Shown here in pieces: positions 16,896-25,997 of a DNA stretch of 64,000 nucleotides (position 1 is the first letter of the stretch; each line of letters opens with the position of its first letter). The stretch is from Aldersonia sp036524855 (lineage in GTDB: Bacteria; Actinomycetota; Actinomycetes; Mycobacteriales; Mycobacteriaceae), in assembly GCA_036524855.1 (NCBI GenBank), contig DATDBL010000399.1, positions 14,518-78,517 of the forward strand, written 5' to 3'. The notes beneath the pieces were generated by a model. That model saw only the letters and a list, made by a program, of their open reading frames with translations, searched no databases and was not told where the DNA came from. Both the position numbers and the translations under genes were made by a program.

Positions 16896-18254
16896 GTGCA
16901 GCGAAGAATACTGGGCCTCGAAACCGAGTTCGGGGTCACGTGCACCTTTCACGGTCACCGGCGCCTGAGCCCCGACGAGGTCGCGCGCTATCTGTTTCGT
17001 CGGGTCGTGTCCTGGGGACGCAGCTCGAACGTGTTCCTTCGCAACGGCGCGCGGCTCTACCTCGACGTCGGGTCCCACCCCGAGTACGCCACCGCCGAGT
17101 GCGACAACCTGCTGCAGCTCGTCACCCACGACCGCGCCGGGGAGCGTGTGCTCGAGGAGTTGCTCATCGACGCCGAGCAGCGCCTCGCCGAGGAGGGCAT
17201 CGGCGGCGACATCTACCTGTTCAAGAACAACACCGACTCGGCCGGCAACTCCTACGGCTGCCACGAGAACTTCCTCGTGGTCCGGGCCGGCGAGTTCTCC
17301 CGCATCTCGGACGTGCTGCTGCCGTTCCTGGTCACCCGCCAGCTGATCTGCGGCGCCGGCAAGGTACTGCAGACCCCGAAGGCGGCGACCTTCTGCCTGT
17401 CGCAGCGCGCCGAACACATCTGGGAGGGTGTCTCGTCGGCTACGACGCGCTCGCGCCCGATCATCAACACCCGCGACGAGCCGCACGCGGACGCCGAGAA
17501 GTACCGCCGGCTGCACGTGATAGTCGGCGACTCCAACATGGCCGAGACCACCACCATGCTGAAGGTCGGCACCGCATCACTGGTGCTCGAGATGATCGAG
17601 GCCGGGGTGTCGTTCCGCGACTTCGCCCTCGACAATCCGATCCGCGCAATCCGCGAGGTCAGCCACGACCTGAGCGGGCGACGGCCGGTTCGCCTCGCCG
17701 GTGGCCGGCAGGCCAGCGCGCTCGACATCCAGCGCGAGTATTACGCCCGTGCGGTGGAGCACGTGCGCAACCGCGAACCCGACCCGCAGATCGACCAGGT
17801 GATCGAGCTGTGGGGCCGCACCCTGGACGCGGTGGAGGCGCAGGACTTCGCGAAGGTGGACACCGAGATCGACTGGGTGATCAAGCGCAAGCTGTTCCAG
17901 CGCTACCAGGACCGGTACTCGATGGAGCTATCGGATCCGAAGATCGCGCAACTCGATCTCGCCTACCACGACATCAAGCGCGGCCGCAGCGTGTTCGACC
18001 TGCTGCAGCGCAAGGGCCTGGTCAAGCGGATCACCGAGGACGACGCCATCGACGAGGCGGTCGAGACCCCACCGCAGACCACCCGGGCGAAGCTGCGCGG
18101 CGAATTCATCGCGGCGGCGCAGGCGGCCGGGCGTGACTTCACCGTCGACTGGGTGCACCTCAAGCTCAACGACCAGGCGCAGCGGACCGTGCTGTGCAAG
18201 GACCCGTTCCGGTCGGTCGACGAGCGCGTCGAGCGGCTGATCGCGTCGATGTAG
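16896..18254 (+). CDS. pafA: PafA, Pup-protein ligase
   Basis: Ligates deamidated Pup to lysines on target proteins using ATP. It is 452 residues from the GTG at 16896, with the near-invariant opening QRRILGLETEFGVTCTF; upstream codons of the frame are not conserved. Other blocks are NGARLYLDVGSHPEYATAECD, LFKNNTDSAGNSYGCHENFL and INTRDEPHADAEKYRRLHVI. It is paralogous to dop, 3.5 kb upstream. It is separated from dop-pup-prcBA by the opposite-strand lipid kinase gene, so it has its own promoter in the gap before 16896. Confidence 0.97.
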   Translation: MQRRILGLETEFGVTCTFHGHRRLSPDEVARYLFRRVVSWGRSSNVFLRNGARLYLDVGSHPEYATAECDNLLQLVTHDRAGERVLEELLIDAEQRLAEEGIGGDIYLFKNNTDSAGNSYGCHENFLVVRAGEFSRISDVLLPFLVTRQLICGAGKVLQTPKAATFCLSQRAEHIWEGVSSATTRSRPIINTRDEPHADAEKYRRLHVIVGDSNMAETTTMLKVGTASLVLEMIEAGVSFRDFALDNPIRAIREVSHDLSGRRPVRLAGGRQASALDIQREYYARAVEHVRNREPDPQIDQVIELWGRTLDAVEAQDFAKVDTEIDWVIKRKLFQRYQDRYSMELSDPKIAQLDLAYHDIKRGRSVFDLLQRKGLVKRITEDDAIDEAVETPPQTTRAKLRGEFIAAAQAAGRDFTVDWVHLKLNDQAQRTVLCKDPFRSVDERVERLIASM

Positions 18255-18278
18255 GGGCGAGTCACCTACCCTGTCCCC

Positions 18279-19256
18279 GTGGCGGTCACACCGGTCTCCA
18301 AGGTCGAGCGGTTGATGAATCTCGTCATCGCGTTGCTGTCCACCCGTCAGTACCTCCCGGCCGAGCGCATCCGGACCAGCGTCGCCGGCTACGACCCGGA
18401 CGCCAGCGACGAGGCGTTCAGCCGCATGTTCGAGCGGGACAAGAGCGAACTGCGCGACCTGGGCATCCCGCTCGAGACGGGCATGACGTCGGCGTTCAGC
18501 ACGGTCGAGGGGTACCGGATCAACCGCGACGCCTACGAGCTGCCCGACATCGACCTGACCAGCGAGGAGGCCGCCTCGGTCGCGGTGGCGGTGCAGTTGT
18601 GGGAGTCGCCCGAACTCGCGTCGACCGCGCAGCGGGGGCTGCAGAAGCTGCGGGCGGCGGGCGTGACCGTCGACCTGGACGCGACGACGTCGACCGCGGC
18701 CCTGCCGGCCCGCACCAGAGGGTCGGAGCCAGCGCTGGCGAAGCTGATGGCGGCGATCGACGCCGGGCGGGCGGTCCGGTTCCCGCACCACAGCGCCCCG
18801 ACCGAGCCGTACACGCAGCGGGACGTGGAGCCGTGGGGGATCGTGACGCGCAACGGGCGCTGGTATCTCGTCGGCCACGACCGTGACCGCGGCGCCGAAC
18901 GCACCTTCCGCATCTCGCGCATCGGCGACGACGTCGTCGCCTACGGCCCGGAAAACGCCGTCCGTAAACCCGACGGCGTCGACCTGCGTCAGGTGGTGGA
19001 CCGGATCACCGGCGCGCCCGTCACCGGCACCGCGACGGTGTGGGTCGCCGACGGCCACGCCCACGACGTGCGCCGGCTCGGCACTCGTACGGGACGGCGC
19101 CGAATCGGCGAGCGCGACGGCGACGTGCTCGAACTGACCGTGCGGTCGCGGGACTGGACCGCGCGGCTGATCGCGGGCCACGGCCCGGACGCGCAGGTGC
19201 TCGAGCCCGACGACCTGCGTACCGACGTGGTCGCCCGACTCACGGCGGCCCGATGA
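18279..19256 (+). CDS. pafB: PafB, WYL-domain regulator
   Basis: 325-residue HTH/WYL protein. With PafC it forms the heterodimeric activator of the mycobacterial LexA-independent DNA-damage response; it is not part of the proteasome itself. The winged-helix region lies in about residues 8-90 (KVERLMNLVIALLSTRQYLPAERI). The WYL segment includes EPWGIVTRNGRWYLVGHDRDRGAERTFRISRI at about residues 185-220. The start is GTG at 18279, 24 bases after pafA. The end overlaps pafC by four bases. Confidence 0.94.
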   Translation: MAVTPVSKVERLMNLVIALLSTRQYLPAERIRTSVAGYDPDASDEAFSRMFERDKSELRDLGIPLETGMTSAFSTVEGYRINRDAYELPDIDLTSEEAASVAVAVQLWESPELASTAQRGLQKLRAAGVTVDLDATTSTAALPARTRGSEPALAKLMAAIDAGRAVRFPHHSAPTEPYTQRDVEPWGIVTRNGRWYLVGHDRDRGAERTFRISRIGDDVVAYGPENAVRKPDGVDLRQVVDRITGAPVTGTATVWVADGHAHDVRRLGTRTGRRRIGERDGDVLELTVRSRDWTARLIAGHGPDAQVLEPDDLRTDVVARLTAAR

Positions 19257-20266
19257 GCACGCGACTGGCGCAGCGGCTCTCGCGGCTGCTGAACCTGGTG
19301 CCGTACTTCGTGGCGAACCCGGGCATCAGCGCGGCCGACGCGGCCGCGGAGCTCGGCGTCACTCCCAAGCAGCTGCTCACCGACCTGCGCCAGCTGTGGA
19401 TGTGCGGGCTGCCGGGGTACGGACCCGGTGATCTGATCGACCTGTTGTTTTCGGAGGAGAGCATCGAGGTCACCTTCACCGCCGGCATCGACCGCCCGAT
19501 GCGGCTCACCTCGATCGAGGCGACCGTGCTGCTGATGGCGCTGCGCTCGATCGCGGATATGCCCGGCATGGTCGACCCGACCGCGGCGCAGGGCGCGATG
19601 ACCAAGATCGAAACTGCCGCCGGCGTCGCCGCGGCGCGCAACCGCCTCGCCCCGTCCGTGGTCACCGAGGAGGTTCCCGTCGAGGACCCGAGCGCCGCCA
19701 CCGTGCGCGCCGCACTCGGCGCACGGCACGCGCTGCGGCTCGTGTATTACTCGGCGAGCCGCGACGCCGTGTCGGACCGCGTGGTCGACCCGATCCGGAT
19801 CCTCGCCATCGACGAACACAGCTACCTGCAGGCATGGTGCCGACAGGCGGAGGCCGTGCGGCTGTTCCGCATCGACCGGGTCTACGAGGCCACCGAACTC
19901 GACGAACCGGCGACCCCGCCCGCGGACGCGCAGCGCGAGGACCACGCCCTGGAACTGTTCAGCGACGATCCCGCCCTGCCGCTGGCGCGGCTACGGATCG
20001 CCCCGACCGCGACGTGGATGCTCGACCTGTACCCGATGACACCGCTCGACACCGGACCGGACGGCGAGGTCGAGGCGACGATGCGCTTCGCCAGCGTCGA
20101 ATGGATGGCGCGATTGATCCTCGGGTTCGGTTCGTCCGTGTCCATAGTGGAGCCGCCGGAACTGGTCGACGCCGTGCACACCCGGGCGCGGTTGGGGTTG
20201 GCCGCGTACGCGGATCTCGACCGGATCGGGTCCGAGACCAGCTCCGGTAGCATCGAGAACACCTGA
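19253..20266 (+). CDS. pafC: PafC, WYL-domain regulator
   Basis: 337-residue partner of PafB. The N-terminal HTH region (LSRLLNLVPYFVANPGISAADAAAELG) is followed by a WYL domain with ALRLVYYSASRD, VDPIRILAIDEHSYLQAWCRQAEAVRLFRIDRV. The ATG at 19253 overlaps the pafB stop in ATGA form, so the two partners are co-translated. The next gene, tatA, follows after 14 bases. Confidence 0.94.
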   Translation: MSTRLAQRLSRLLNLVPYFVANPGISAADAAAELGVTPKQLLTDLRQLWMCGLPGYGPGDLIDLLFSEESIEVTFTAGIDRPMRLTSIEATVLLMALRSIADMPGMVDPTAAQGAMTKIETAAGVAAARNRLAPSVVTEEVPVEDPSAATVRAALGARHALRLVYYSASRDAVSDRVVDPIRILAIDEHSYLQAWCRQAEAVRLFRIDRVYEATELDEPATPPADAQREDHALELFSDDPALPLARLRIAPTATWMLDLYPMTPLDTGPDGEVEATMRFASVEWMARLILGFGSSVSIVEPPELVDAVHTRARLGLAAYADLDRIGSETSSGSIENT

Positions 20267-20280
20267 CTCGGGAGGTAGAG

Positions 20281-20568
20281 ATGGGCGCAATGAGTCCCTG
20301 GCACTGGGCGATCGTGCTGATCGTGCTGGTGTTGCTGTTCGGCTCGAAGAGGCTGCCCGACGCCGCCCGCGGACTGGGTCGGTCGCTGCGCATCTTCAAG
20401 AGCGAGGTGAAGGAGATGCAGAGCGACAGCGGCGCGGCACAGGCTCAGCAGACCGCCACCCAGCCCCAGCAGACGGCTACGCAGCCCCAGCCGTTGCCGC
20501 CGGCGCAACCCGCCCCGGCGCAACCCGTCCCGGCGCCGCCGCAGCAGCAGCACGTCGACCCGAAGTAA
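20281..20568 (+). CDS. tatA: Twin-arginine translocase subunit TatA
   Basis: 95-residue Tat pore component with a single transmembrane helix (about residues 7-22, WHWAIVLIVLVLLFG). It is followed by the conserved hinge and amphipathic helix SKRLPDAARGLGRSLRIFKSEVKEM. The rest is a Pro/Gln/Ala-rich low-complexity tail, as in mycobacterial TatA. A GGGAGG ribosome site stands seven bases before the ATG. It is expressed with tatC, 15 bases downstream. Confidence 0.96.
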   Translation: MGAMSPWHWAIVLIVLVLLFGSKRLPDAARGLGRSLRIFKSEVKEMQSDSGAAQAQQTATQPQQTATQPQPLPPAQPAPAQPVPAPPQQQHVDPK

Positions 20569-20583
20569 GGGGCCGACGCCCCC

Positions 20584-21516
20584 GTGCGAATCCCGTTCGA
20601 TCCCCGGCGAAGCAGGCGCCGGACCAATCCGGACGGCACGATGTCGCTGGTCGAGCACCTGCACGAACTGCGGACCCGGCTGCTGCTGTCGCTGCTCGCC
20701 ATCCTCGTCACCACGGCGTTCGGGTTCTACTGGTACTCGCATTCGATCCTCGGCCTGGAGAGCCTCGGCGACCTGCTACGTGGCCCGTACTGCTCTTTGC
20801 CCGAATCCGCCCGCGCGGAACTGAGCCCCGACGGCGCGTGTCGGCTGCTGGCGACGGGCCCGTTCGAGCAGTTCATGCTCCGGTTCAAGGTCGCGCTGAC
20901 GGCCGGTGTCGTGTTGGCCTGCCCGGTGTGGCTATATCAGCTGTGGGCGTTCGTGACGCCGGGAATGTACCGGCACGAGCGTCGGTACGCGATCGGCTTC
21001 GTCAGCGTCGGTGCGGTGCTGTTCGTCGCCGGCGCGGTGCTGGCCTACGTCGTCGTCGCGAAGGCGTTGCATTTCCTGCTGACCATCGGCGACAACGTGC
21101 AGGTGACCGCGCTCTCGGGTGCGGAGTACTTCAGCTTCGTGATCGACCTGCTGATCATCTTCGGGGTGAGCTTCGAACTTCCGCTTCTGATCGTGGCCCT
21201 GAACTTCGTCGGGGTGCTCACCTACGAACGGCTCAAGCGGTGGCGGCGCGGGCTGATCTTCGCGCTGTTCTGTTTCGCCGCGGTCGCCACCCCGGGCCAG
21301 GACCCGTTCTCCATGCTCGCGCTCGCGCTCGCGCTGACCGTGCTGTTCGAGGCCGCGGTGCAGATCGCGCGCATCCACGACAAGCGCAAGGCCCGGCGGG
21401 AGGCGGCGGCGGAACTCTCCGACGAGGAGGCCGCGCCGATCGCCACCACGTCCCCGGTCGAGCAGGCGGAGCGGATCGACGCACCAAGACGTACCGACTA
21501 CTCGGACACGCTCTGA
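20584..21516 (+). CDS. tatC: Twin-arginine translocase subunit TatC
   Basis: 310-residue, six-helix Tat receptor for folded exported proteins with an RR signal. The N-terminal cytoplasmic block MSLVEHLHELRTRLL is the TatC signature that contacts the signal peptide. GPFEQFMLRFKVAL and FSFVIDLLIIFGVSFELPLL are further conserved regions. The C-terminal 50 residues are charged and variable. The GTG at 20584 is used; a shorter start at the internal ATG (20641, MSLVEHL) cannot be excluded. Confidence 0.95.
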   Translation: MRIPFDPRRSRRRTNPDGTMSLVEHLHELRTRLLLSLLAILVTTAFGFYWYSHSILGLESLGDLLRGPYCSLPESARAELSPDGACRLLATGPFEQFMLRFKVALTAGVVLACPVWLYQLWAFVTPGMYRHERRYAIGFVSVGAVLFVAGAVLAYVVVAKALHFLLTIGDNVQVTALSGAEYFSFVIDLLIIFGVSFELPLLIVALNFVGVLTYERLKRWRRGLIFALFCFAAVATPGQDPFSMLALALALTVLFEAAVQIARIHDKRKARREAAAELSDEEAAPIATTSPVEQAERIDAPRRTDYSDTL

Positions 21517-21517
21517 C

Positions 21518-24244
21518 GTGACCGCGCCCGTCACCCCGGAACTGCCGCGGTTCGCCGCGCAGTTGAGCTTCCCGCTCGACGGCTTCCAAACCGACGCCTG
21601 CGTCGCCCTCGAGCACGGCCACAGCGTGCTCGTCTGCGCGCCGACCGGCGCGGGCAAGACAGTGGTCGGCGAGTTCGCGGTACACCTCGCGCTCACCTCG
21701 GGTGGCAAGTGCTTCTACACGACGCCCATCAAGGCGCTGAGCAACCAGAAGTTCGCCGACCTCAGCGAACGCCACGGCCGCCACGCGGTCGGCCTGCTCA
21801 CCGGCGACCAGTCGATCAACCCGCACGCCCCAGTGATCGTGATGACCACCGAGGTGCTGCGCAACATGCTCTACGCGTCGTCGCCGACATTGACGGGGCT
21901 GTCGTACGTCGTCATGGACGAGGTCCACTTCCTCGCCGACCGGTTCCGCGGTGCGGTGTGGGAGGAGGTGATCCTGCACCTGCCGGAGGCGGTGCGGCTC
22001 GTGAGCCTGTCCGCGACGGTCAGCAACGCCGAGGAGTTCGGCGCCTGGATGGAGACCGTCCGCGGCAACACGACGGTCATCGTCGACGAGGTGCGCCCGG
22101 TGCCGCTGTGGCAGCACATCCTGGTCGGCTCACGAATGTTCGACCTGTTCGACACCGCGGCGCAGCGGGATCGCCCGGACGCAGGCGTGGTGGTGGACAA
22201 GGAGTTGGTGCGCTACCTGAAGCAGCGCGAGGCTGCCGACCGGACCGGATCGTGGGAGCCGCGGGGACGCGGCCGCGGCCGGGGACCCCGCTCGTCGTAC
22301 CGCCCGCCGCCGCGGCCGGAAGTGCTCGCGCGGCTCGACGCCGAGGGTCTGCTGCCGGCGATCACGTTCATCTTCAGCCGGGCCGGGTGCGACGCGGCGC
22401 TCGACCAGTGCCTGCGATCGCGGCTGAACCTGACGGGTCCCGACGAATACGACGAGGTCGATGCGATCATCGCCAAGCACACCGGGGAACTGCCACGCGG
22501 CGACCTGGAGGTGCTCGGGTACTGGGAGTGGCGCGAGACGCTCCACCGCGGGCTGGCCGCCCATCACGCGGGAATGCTGCCGGCGTTTCGGCACACCGTC
22601 GAGGAGCTGTTCGTCAAGGGGCTGGTTCGGGCGGTGTTCGCGACCGAGACATTGGCGCTCGGCATAAACATGCCGGCCCGCACGGTCGTGCTGGAACGGC
22701 TGGTGAAGTACAACGGCGAAACCCACGCCGCGCTCACGCCGGGGGAGTACACGCAGCTGACGGGGCGAGCGGGTCGGCGCGGGATCGACGTCGAGGGCCA
22801 CGCGGTGGTGATCTGGCACCCGGACCTCGACGCCACCGAGGTGGCGGGGCTGGCGTCGACGCGGACGTATCCGCTGCGCTCGTCGTTCAAGCCCGGGTAC
22901 AACATGTCGATCAACCTGATCGACCAGCTCGGTGCGACGCAGTCGCGGGCGTTGCTCGAGCGATCGTTCGCGCAGTTCCAGGCCGACCGCTCGGTGGTCG
23001 GGCTGGTGCGCGGGATCGAACGCAACGAGGCCCAGCTCGCCGAGTTGCGGGAGAAGCTGGGCGGTGCGGACAGCGAATACCTGGAGTACATCTCGCTGCG
23101 CGAGCGGATCGGCACCCGGGAGCGGGCGCTGGAACGCCAGGGCCGGGAGGACCGGCGCGGCGCTGCGGTCGCCGCGTTGGGGGCGTTGCGGCGCGGGGAC
23201 GTCGTCGCGATCCCGTCCGGGCGTCGGTCGGGCTTGGCGGTGGTGCTCGAACCGGACGCAGACACGGGCGATCCGCGCCCGCTGGTGCTCACCGAGGACA
23301 AGTGGGCCGGGCGGATCTCGATCGCCGACTTCCCGACGCCGGCCGAACCGCTGGGCCGCATGCGGCTGCCCAAGCACGTCGACCACCGCACCGCCCGCAG
23401 TCGCCGTGACCTCGCCTCGGCGCTGCGCAGCACCGGCATCACTGCTCCCAGGGGGCGACCGCGGCGGGGGCACCGGAACGGGTCGGGGGAGGACCGCGAA
23501 CTTGCGTCGCTGCGCCGTGCGTTGCGCTCGCACGCGTGCCACAGCTGGCCCGACCGCGAGCAACTCGCCCGCGTCGGGGAGCGCTACAACCGGGTGCTGC
23601 GCGAGACGGACACGATGCGGCAGAAGGTCGCGGCGACGACGAATTCGTTGGCGCGCGCGTTCGACCGGATCGTGTCGCTGCTGACAGAGCGCGGCTACAT
23701 CGCTCGTCATGACGACGAGGTGCAGGTCACCGACGCAGGCCGCACGCTGGCCAGGATCTACACAGAGAGCGACCTGCTGGTCGCCGAGTGCCTACGCGAC
23801 GGGGCGTGGCGGGGGCTCGGGCCGGCGGAACTCGCGGCGGTGGTGTCGGCGGTGGTGTACGAATCTCGCAGCGAGGCGGGCCTCCTCACCGTGTCAGGGC
23901 CGACGGAACCGATCCGGCGGGCGATCGGCGCGACGGTGCGACTGTGGCGGGAACTGCGCACCGACGAGGCCCGGCACAAGCTGCCGCCGACGCGCGAACC
24001 CGACCTCGGGTTCGTCACCGCGGTGTGGAAGTGGGCCCGCGGGGAAGCGCTGGTCGAGGCGCTGATCGCGGGGGGAGACAAGGGCGACGCGTTGTCGGCG
24101 GGTGACTTCGTACGCTGGTGCCGTCAGGTGATCGATCTGCTCGACCAGTTGCACGACGGCGCCGAGGACCCGGTGCTCGCCGAGACCGCGGCCAAGGCGG
24201 TGCGCGCGATCCGGCGCGGCGTGGTCGCGGTAGACGCGGCCTGA
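21518..24244 (+). CDS. helY: HelY-type DEAD/DEAH-box helicase
   Basis: 908-residue superfamily 2 helicase of the Ski2/Mtr4-like group. Walker A is APTGAGKT at residues 41-48, the Walker B box is DEVH at 134-137, motif III is SLSATVSN. The second RecA domain has FATETLALGINMPARTV and QLTGRAGRRGID. The C-terminal half holds the beta-barrel and DSHCT-like region of the family. It lies directly behind tatC (one base after its stop), the same arrangement as Rv2092c in M. tuberculosis. It probably unwinds structured RNA; the precise role is unproven. Confidence 0.94.
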   Translation: MTAPVTPELPRFAAQLSFPLDGFQTDACVALEHGHSVLVCAPTGAGKTVVGEFAVHLALTSGGKCFYTTPIKALSNQKFADLSERHGRHAVGLLTGDQSINPHAPVIVMTTEVLRNMLYASSPTLTGLSYVVMDEVHFLADRFRGAVWEEVILHLPEAVRLVSLSATVSNAEEFGAWMETVRGNTTVIVDEVRPVPLWQHILVGSRMFDLFDTAAQRDRPDAGVVVDKELVRYLKQREAADRTGSWEPRGRGRGRGPRSSYRPPPRPEVLARLDAEGLLPAITFIFSRAGCDAALDQCLRSRLNLTGPDEYDEVDAIIAKHTGELPRGDLEVLGYWEWRETLHRGLAAHHAGMLPAFRHTVEELFVKGLVRAVFATETLALGINMPARTVVLERLVKYNGETHAALTPGEYTQLTGRAGRRGIDVEGHAVVIWHPDLDATEVAGLASTRTYPLRSSFKPGYNMSINLIDQLGATQSRALLERSFAQFQADRSVVGLVRGIERNEAQLAELREKLGGADSEYLEYISLRERIGTRERALERQGREDRRGAAVAALGALRRGDVVAIPSGRRSGLAVVLEPDADTGDPRPLVLTEDKWAGRISIADFPTPAEPLGRMRLPKHVDHRTARSRRDLASALRSTGITAPRGRPRRGHRNGSGEDRELASLRRALRSHACHSWPDREQLARVGERYNRVLRETDTMRQKVAATTNSLARAFDRIVSLLTERGYIARHDDEVQVTDAGRTLARIYTESDLLVAECLRDGAWRGLGPAELAAVVSAVVYESRSEAGLLTVSGPTEPIRRAIGATVRLWRELRTDEARHKLPPTREPDLGFVTAVWKWARGEALVEALIAGGDKGDALSAGDFVRWCRQVIDLLDQLHDGAEDPVLAETAAKAVRAIRRGVVAVDAA

Positions 24245-24291
24245 TAGCGCTACGGTTATTCACAACAGCAGTGCAAACAGGGAGGAACGAG

Positions 24292-25008
24292 ATGACCGAG
24301 CCGCGAGAGCCGGCCGGCGACGACCAGTGGGGGAATCCGCAGCAGCAGGGCCAGCAGCCGCCGCAGCAGGGCTGGGGCCAGCCGGCGCAGGGGCAGCCGG
24401 GGCAGCAGGGCTGGGGCCAGCAGCCCAACCAGCAGAGCGGGCCCAGCCAGCAGAACTGGCGCCAGGATCAGCCGACGCAGCAGGCATCCAACCCCCAGTG
24501 GGGTCAGCAGTCGCCGCCGCAGCAGCAGTGGGGTGGTCAGCAGCCACCGCAGCAACAGTGGGGCGGGGGCCAGACGCCGCAACAACCGGGACAACAGAAC
24601 TGGGGACAGCAGCCGGGCCAGCAGTGGGGCGGCCAGCAGGCGTACGGATCGGGGCAGGACTACCAGCAGTTCCCATCGTCGACGGCCGGGTCGGGCAAGA
24701 GTTCGAAGACGCCGCTGCTGATCATCGGCGGGTTGGTGATAGTCGTCGTCATCGCCGTCGCGGCCCTGCTGTTGTCGATGAACGCCAAGGACACCCTCGA
24801 CCAGAACGCCGCGCAGCAGGGGGTCAGCCAGGTGCTCACCGAGTCGTACGGACTCACCAACGTCAGCGACGTGAGTTGCCCGTCCGGCCAGAAGGTCGAA
24901 AAGGACGCGACGTTCACCTGCGAGTTGCTCGTCGACGGCGACCAGCGTGAGGTGACCGTGAAGTTCACCGACGACGAGGGCACGTACGAGGTGGGGCGGC
25001 CGTCGTAG
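24292..25008 (+). CDS. Membrane-anchored DUF4333 protein with Gln/Gly/Pro-rich N-terminus
   Basis: 238 residues in three parts. Residues 1-130 are low complexity, built of repeated QQxWGxQ and PPQQQWGG-like units. Residues 141-162 form one transmembrane helix (LLIIGGLVIVVVIAVAALLL). The remaining 75 residues are an extracytoplasmic DUF4333-like domain (GLTNVSDVSCPSGQKVEKDATFTCEL) with two cysteines that could pair. An Rv2091c-type protein is found at the same place in mycobacteria. Function is unknown; the layout suggests a cell-envelope protein with a flexible cytoplasmic arm. A GGAGG site precedes the ATG at 24292. Confidence 0.85.
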   Translation: MTEPREPAGDDQWGNPQQQGQQPPQQGWGQPAQGQPGQQGWGQQPNQQSGPSQQNWRQDQPTQQASNPQWGQQSPPQQQWGGQQPPQQQWGGGQTPQQPGQQNWGQQPGQQWGGQQAYGSGQDYQQFPSSTAGSGKSSKTPLLIIGGLVIVVVIAVAALLLSMNAKDTLDQNAAQQGVSQVLTESYGLTNVSDVSCPSGQKVEKDATFTCELLVDGDQREVTVKFTDDEGTYEVGRPS

Positions 25009-25009
25009 C

Positions 25010-25957
25010 TCAGCGGTTGGCCATCGCGTCGACGAGCCTGGTCACGGGGCTCTCGGTGGCGTATTCGACGGCAAGGCGCAGCAACTCGTCGGGGTCGTCG
25101 GGGGTGCGCGGCAGCGCGTCGTCGCGGGACGCGATGATCTGCGCGTCGCGCGCGACCCGCACGACCGGGACGGCCGCGTCGAGGTAGTCGCTCGCCCCCG
25201 CCAGCTTTGCCCGGACGCCGTGCGCGAGATCGGCGTCGGGGTCCGCGGCCGCTGCCCGCAGCGCGGCGATGCTGCCGAACCGCAGCATCAGCGACGACGC
25301 GGACTTCTCGCCGATGCCCTTCACGCCGGGCAGACCGTCGGAGGCATCGCCCCGTAGCGTCGCGAGGTCGGCGTAGGCGTCGCCGGCATTGGCGACCGGG
25401 ACCCCGTACTTCGCGGCGACCTCGGCGGGCCCGTACAGTTCCGCCTTCGCCAGGCCGCGCCCGACGTAGAACACCCGAATCGGCGGGGCCGGCTCGTCCC
25501 GCACCAACTGCAGCAGGTCCCGGTCGCCGCTGACGACGATCACGTCGTCGGTGGTCTCCCGGGTGGCGAGTGTGCCCAGCACGTCGTCGGCCTCGTAGCC
25601 CTCCGCGCCGGCGGTGGCGATGCCGACGGCGGCGAGCAGCGCGAGGATCATGTCGACCTGCGGAACCAGTGGATCGGGGACCACCTCGGCGCCGGGGGCG
25701 GCGGCGGGCGAGGTGTCGAGCCGGTGCGCCTTGTAGGAGGGCACGAGGTCGACCCGGAACTGCGGCCGCCAGTCCAGGTCGAGGCAGACCACGAGCCGGG
25801 TCGGTCGGTGCTTGTTGACCAGTGCCGCGACCATGTCCGTGAACCCGCGCACGGCGTTCACGGAGCGGCCGTCGGGCGCGGTGATCGAGGCGGGGATCGC
25901 GTGGAACGCGCGAAACCACAGACTGGCGCCGTCGAGGAGGAGCAAGGGTCCGCTCAT
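25010..25957 (-). CDS. 5'-3' exonuclease (PolA exonuclease-domain homologue)
   Basis: 315-residue stand-alone homologue of the DNA polymerase I 5'-nuclease domain. Metal-ligand motifs are visible: LLLDGASLWFRAFHAIP at the N-terminus, VVCLDLDWRPQFR with VPSYKAHR, GYEADDVLGTLA and VVSGDRDLLQLV. The H3TH block LRGDASDGLPGVKGIGEKSA completes the fold. The ATG at 25957 begins the conserved part. It converges with the DUF4333 gene (one base between stops) and is divergent from the M24 peptidase. It probably takes part in Okazaki-fragment or repair flap processing. Confidence 0.92.
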   Translation of the reverse strand: MSGPLLLLDGASLWFRAFHAIPASITAPDGRSVNAVRGFTDMVAALVNKHRPTRLVVCLDLDWRPQFRVDLVPSYKAHRLDTSPAAAPGAEVVPDPLVPQVDMILALLAAVGIATAGAEGYEADDVLGTLATRETTDDVIVVSGDRDLLQLVRDEPAPPIRVFYVGRGLAKAELYGPAEVAAKYGVPVANAGDAYADLATLRGDASDGLPGVKGIGEKSASSLMLRFGSIAALRAAAADPDADLAHGVRAKLAGASDYLDAAVPVVRVARDAQIIASRDDALPRTPDDPDELLRLAVEYATESPVTRLVDAMANR

Positions 25958-25997
25958 GCTGCCCCAGCGTAGAGGCGCACGGATTAGCCTTGGCGCC

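Noticed and set aside
22130..23710. A 526-codon minus-strand frame within helY
   Set aside because: Antisense shadow of a complete helicase with all motifs on the plus strand.
24300..24690. CRISPR-like or other DNA repeat array
   Set aside because: The repetition is the codon-level echo of a Gln/Gly/Pro-rich protein segment; units are irregular and there are no spacers.
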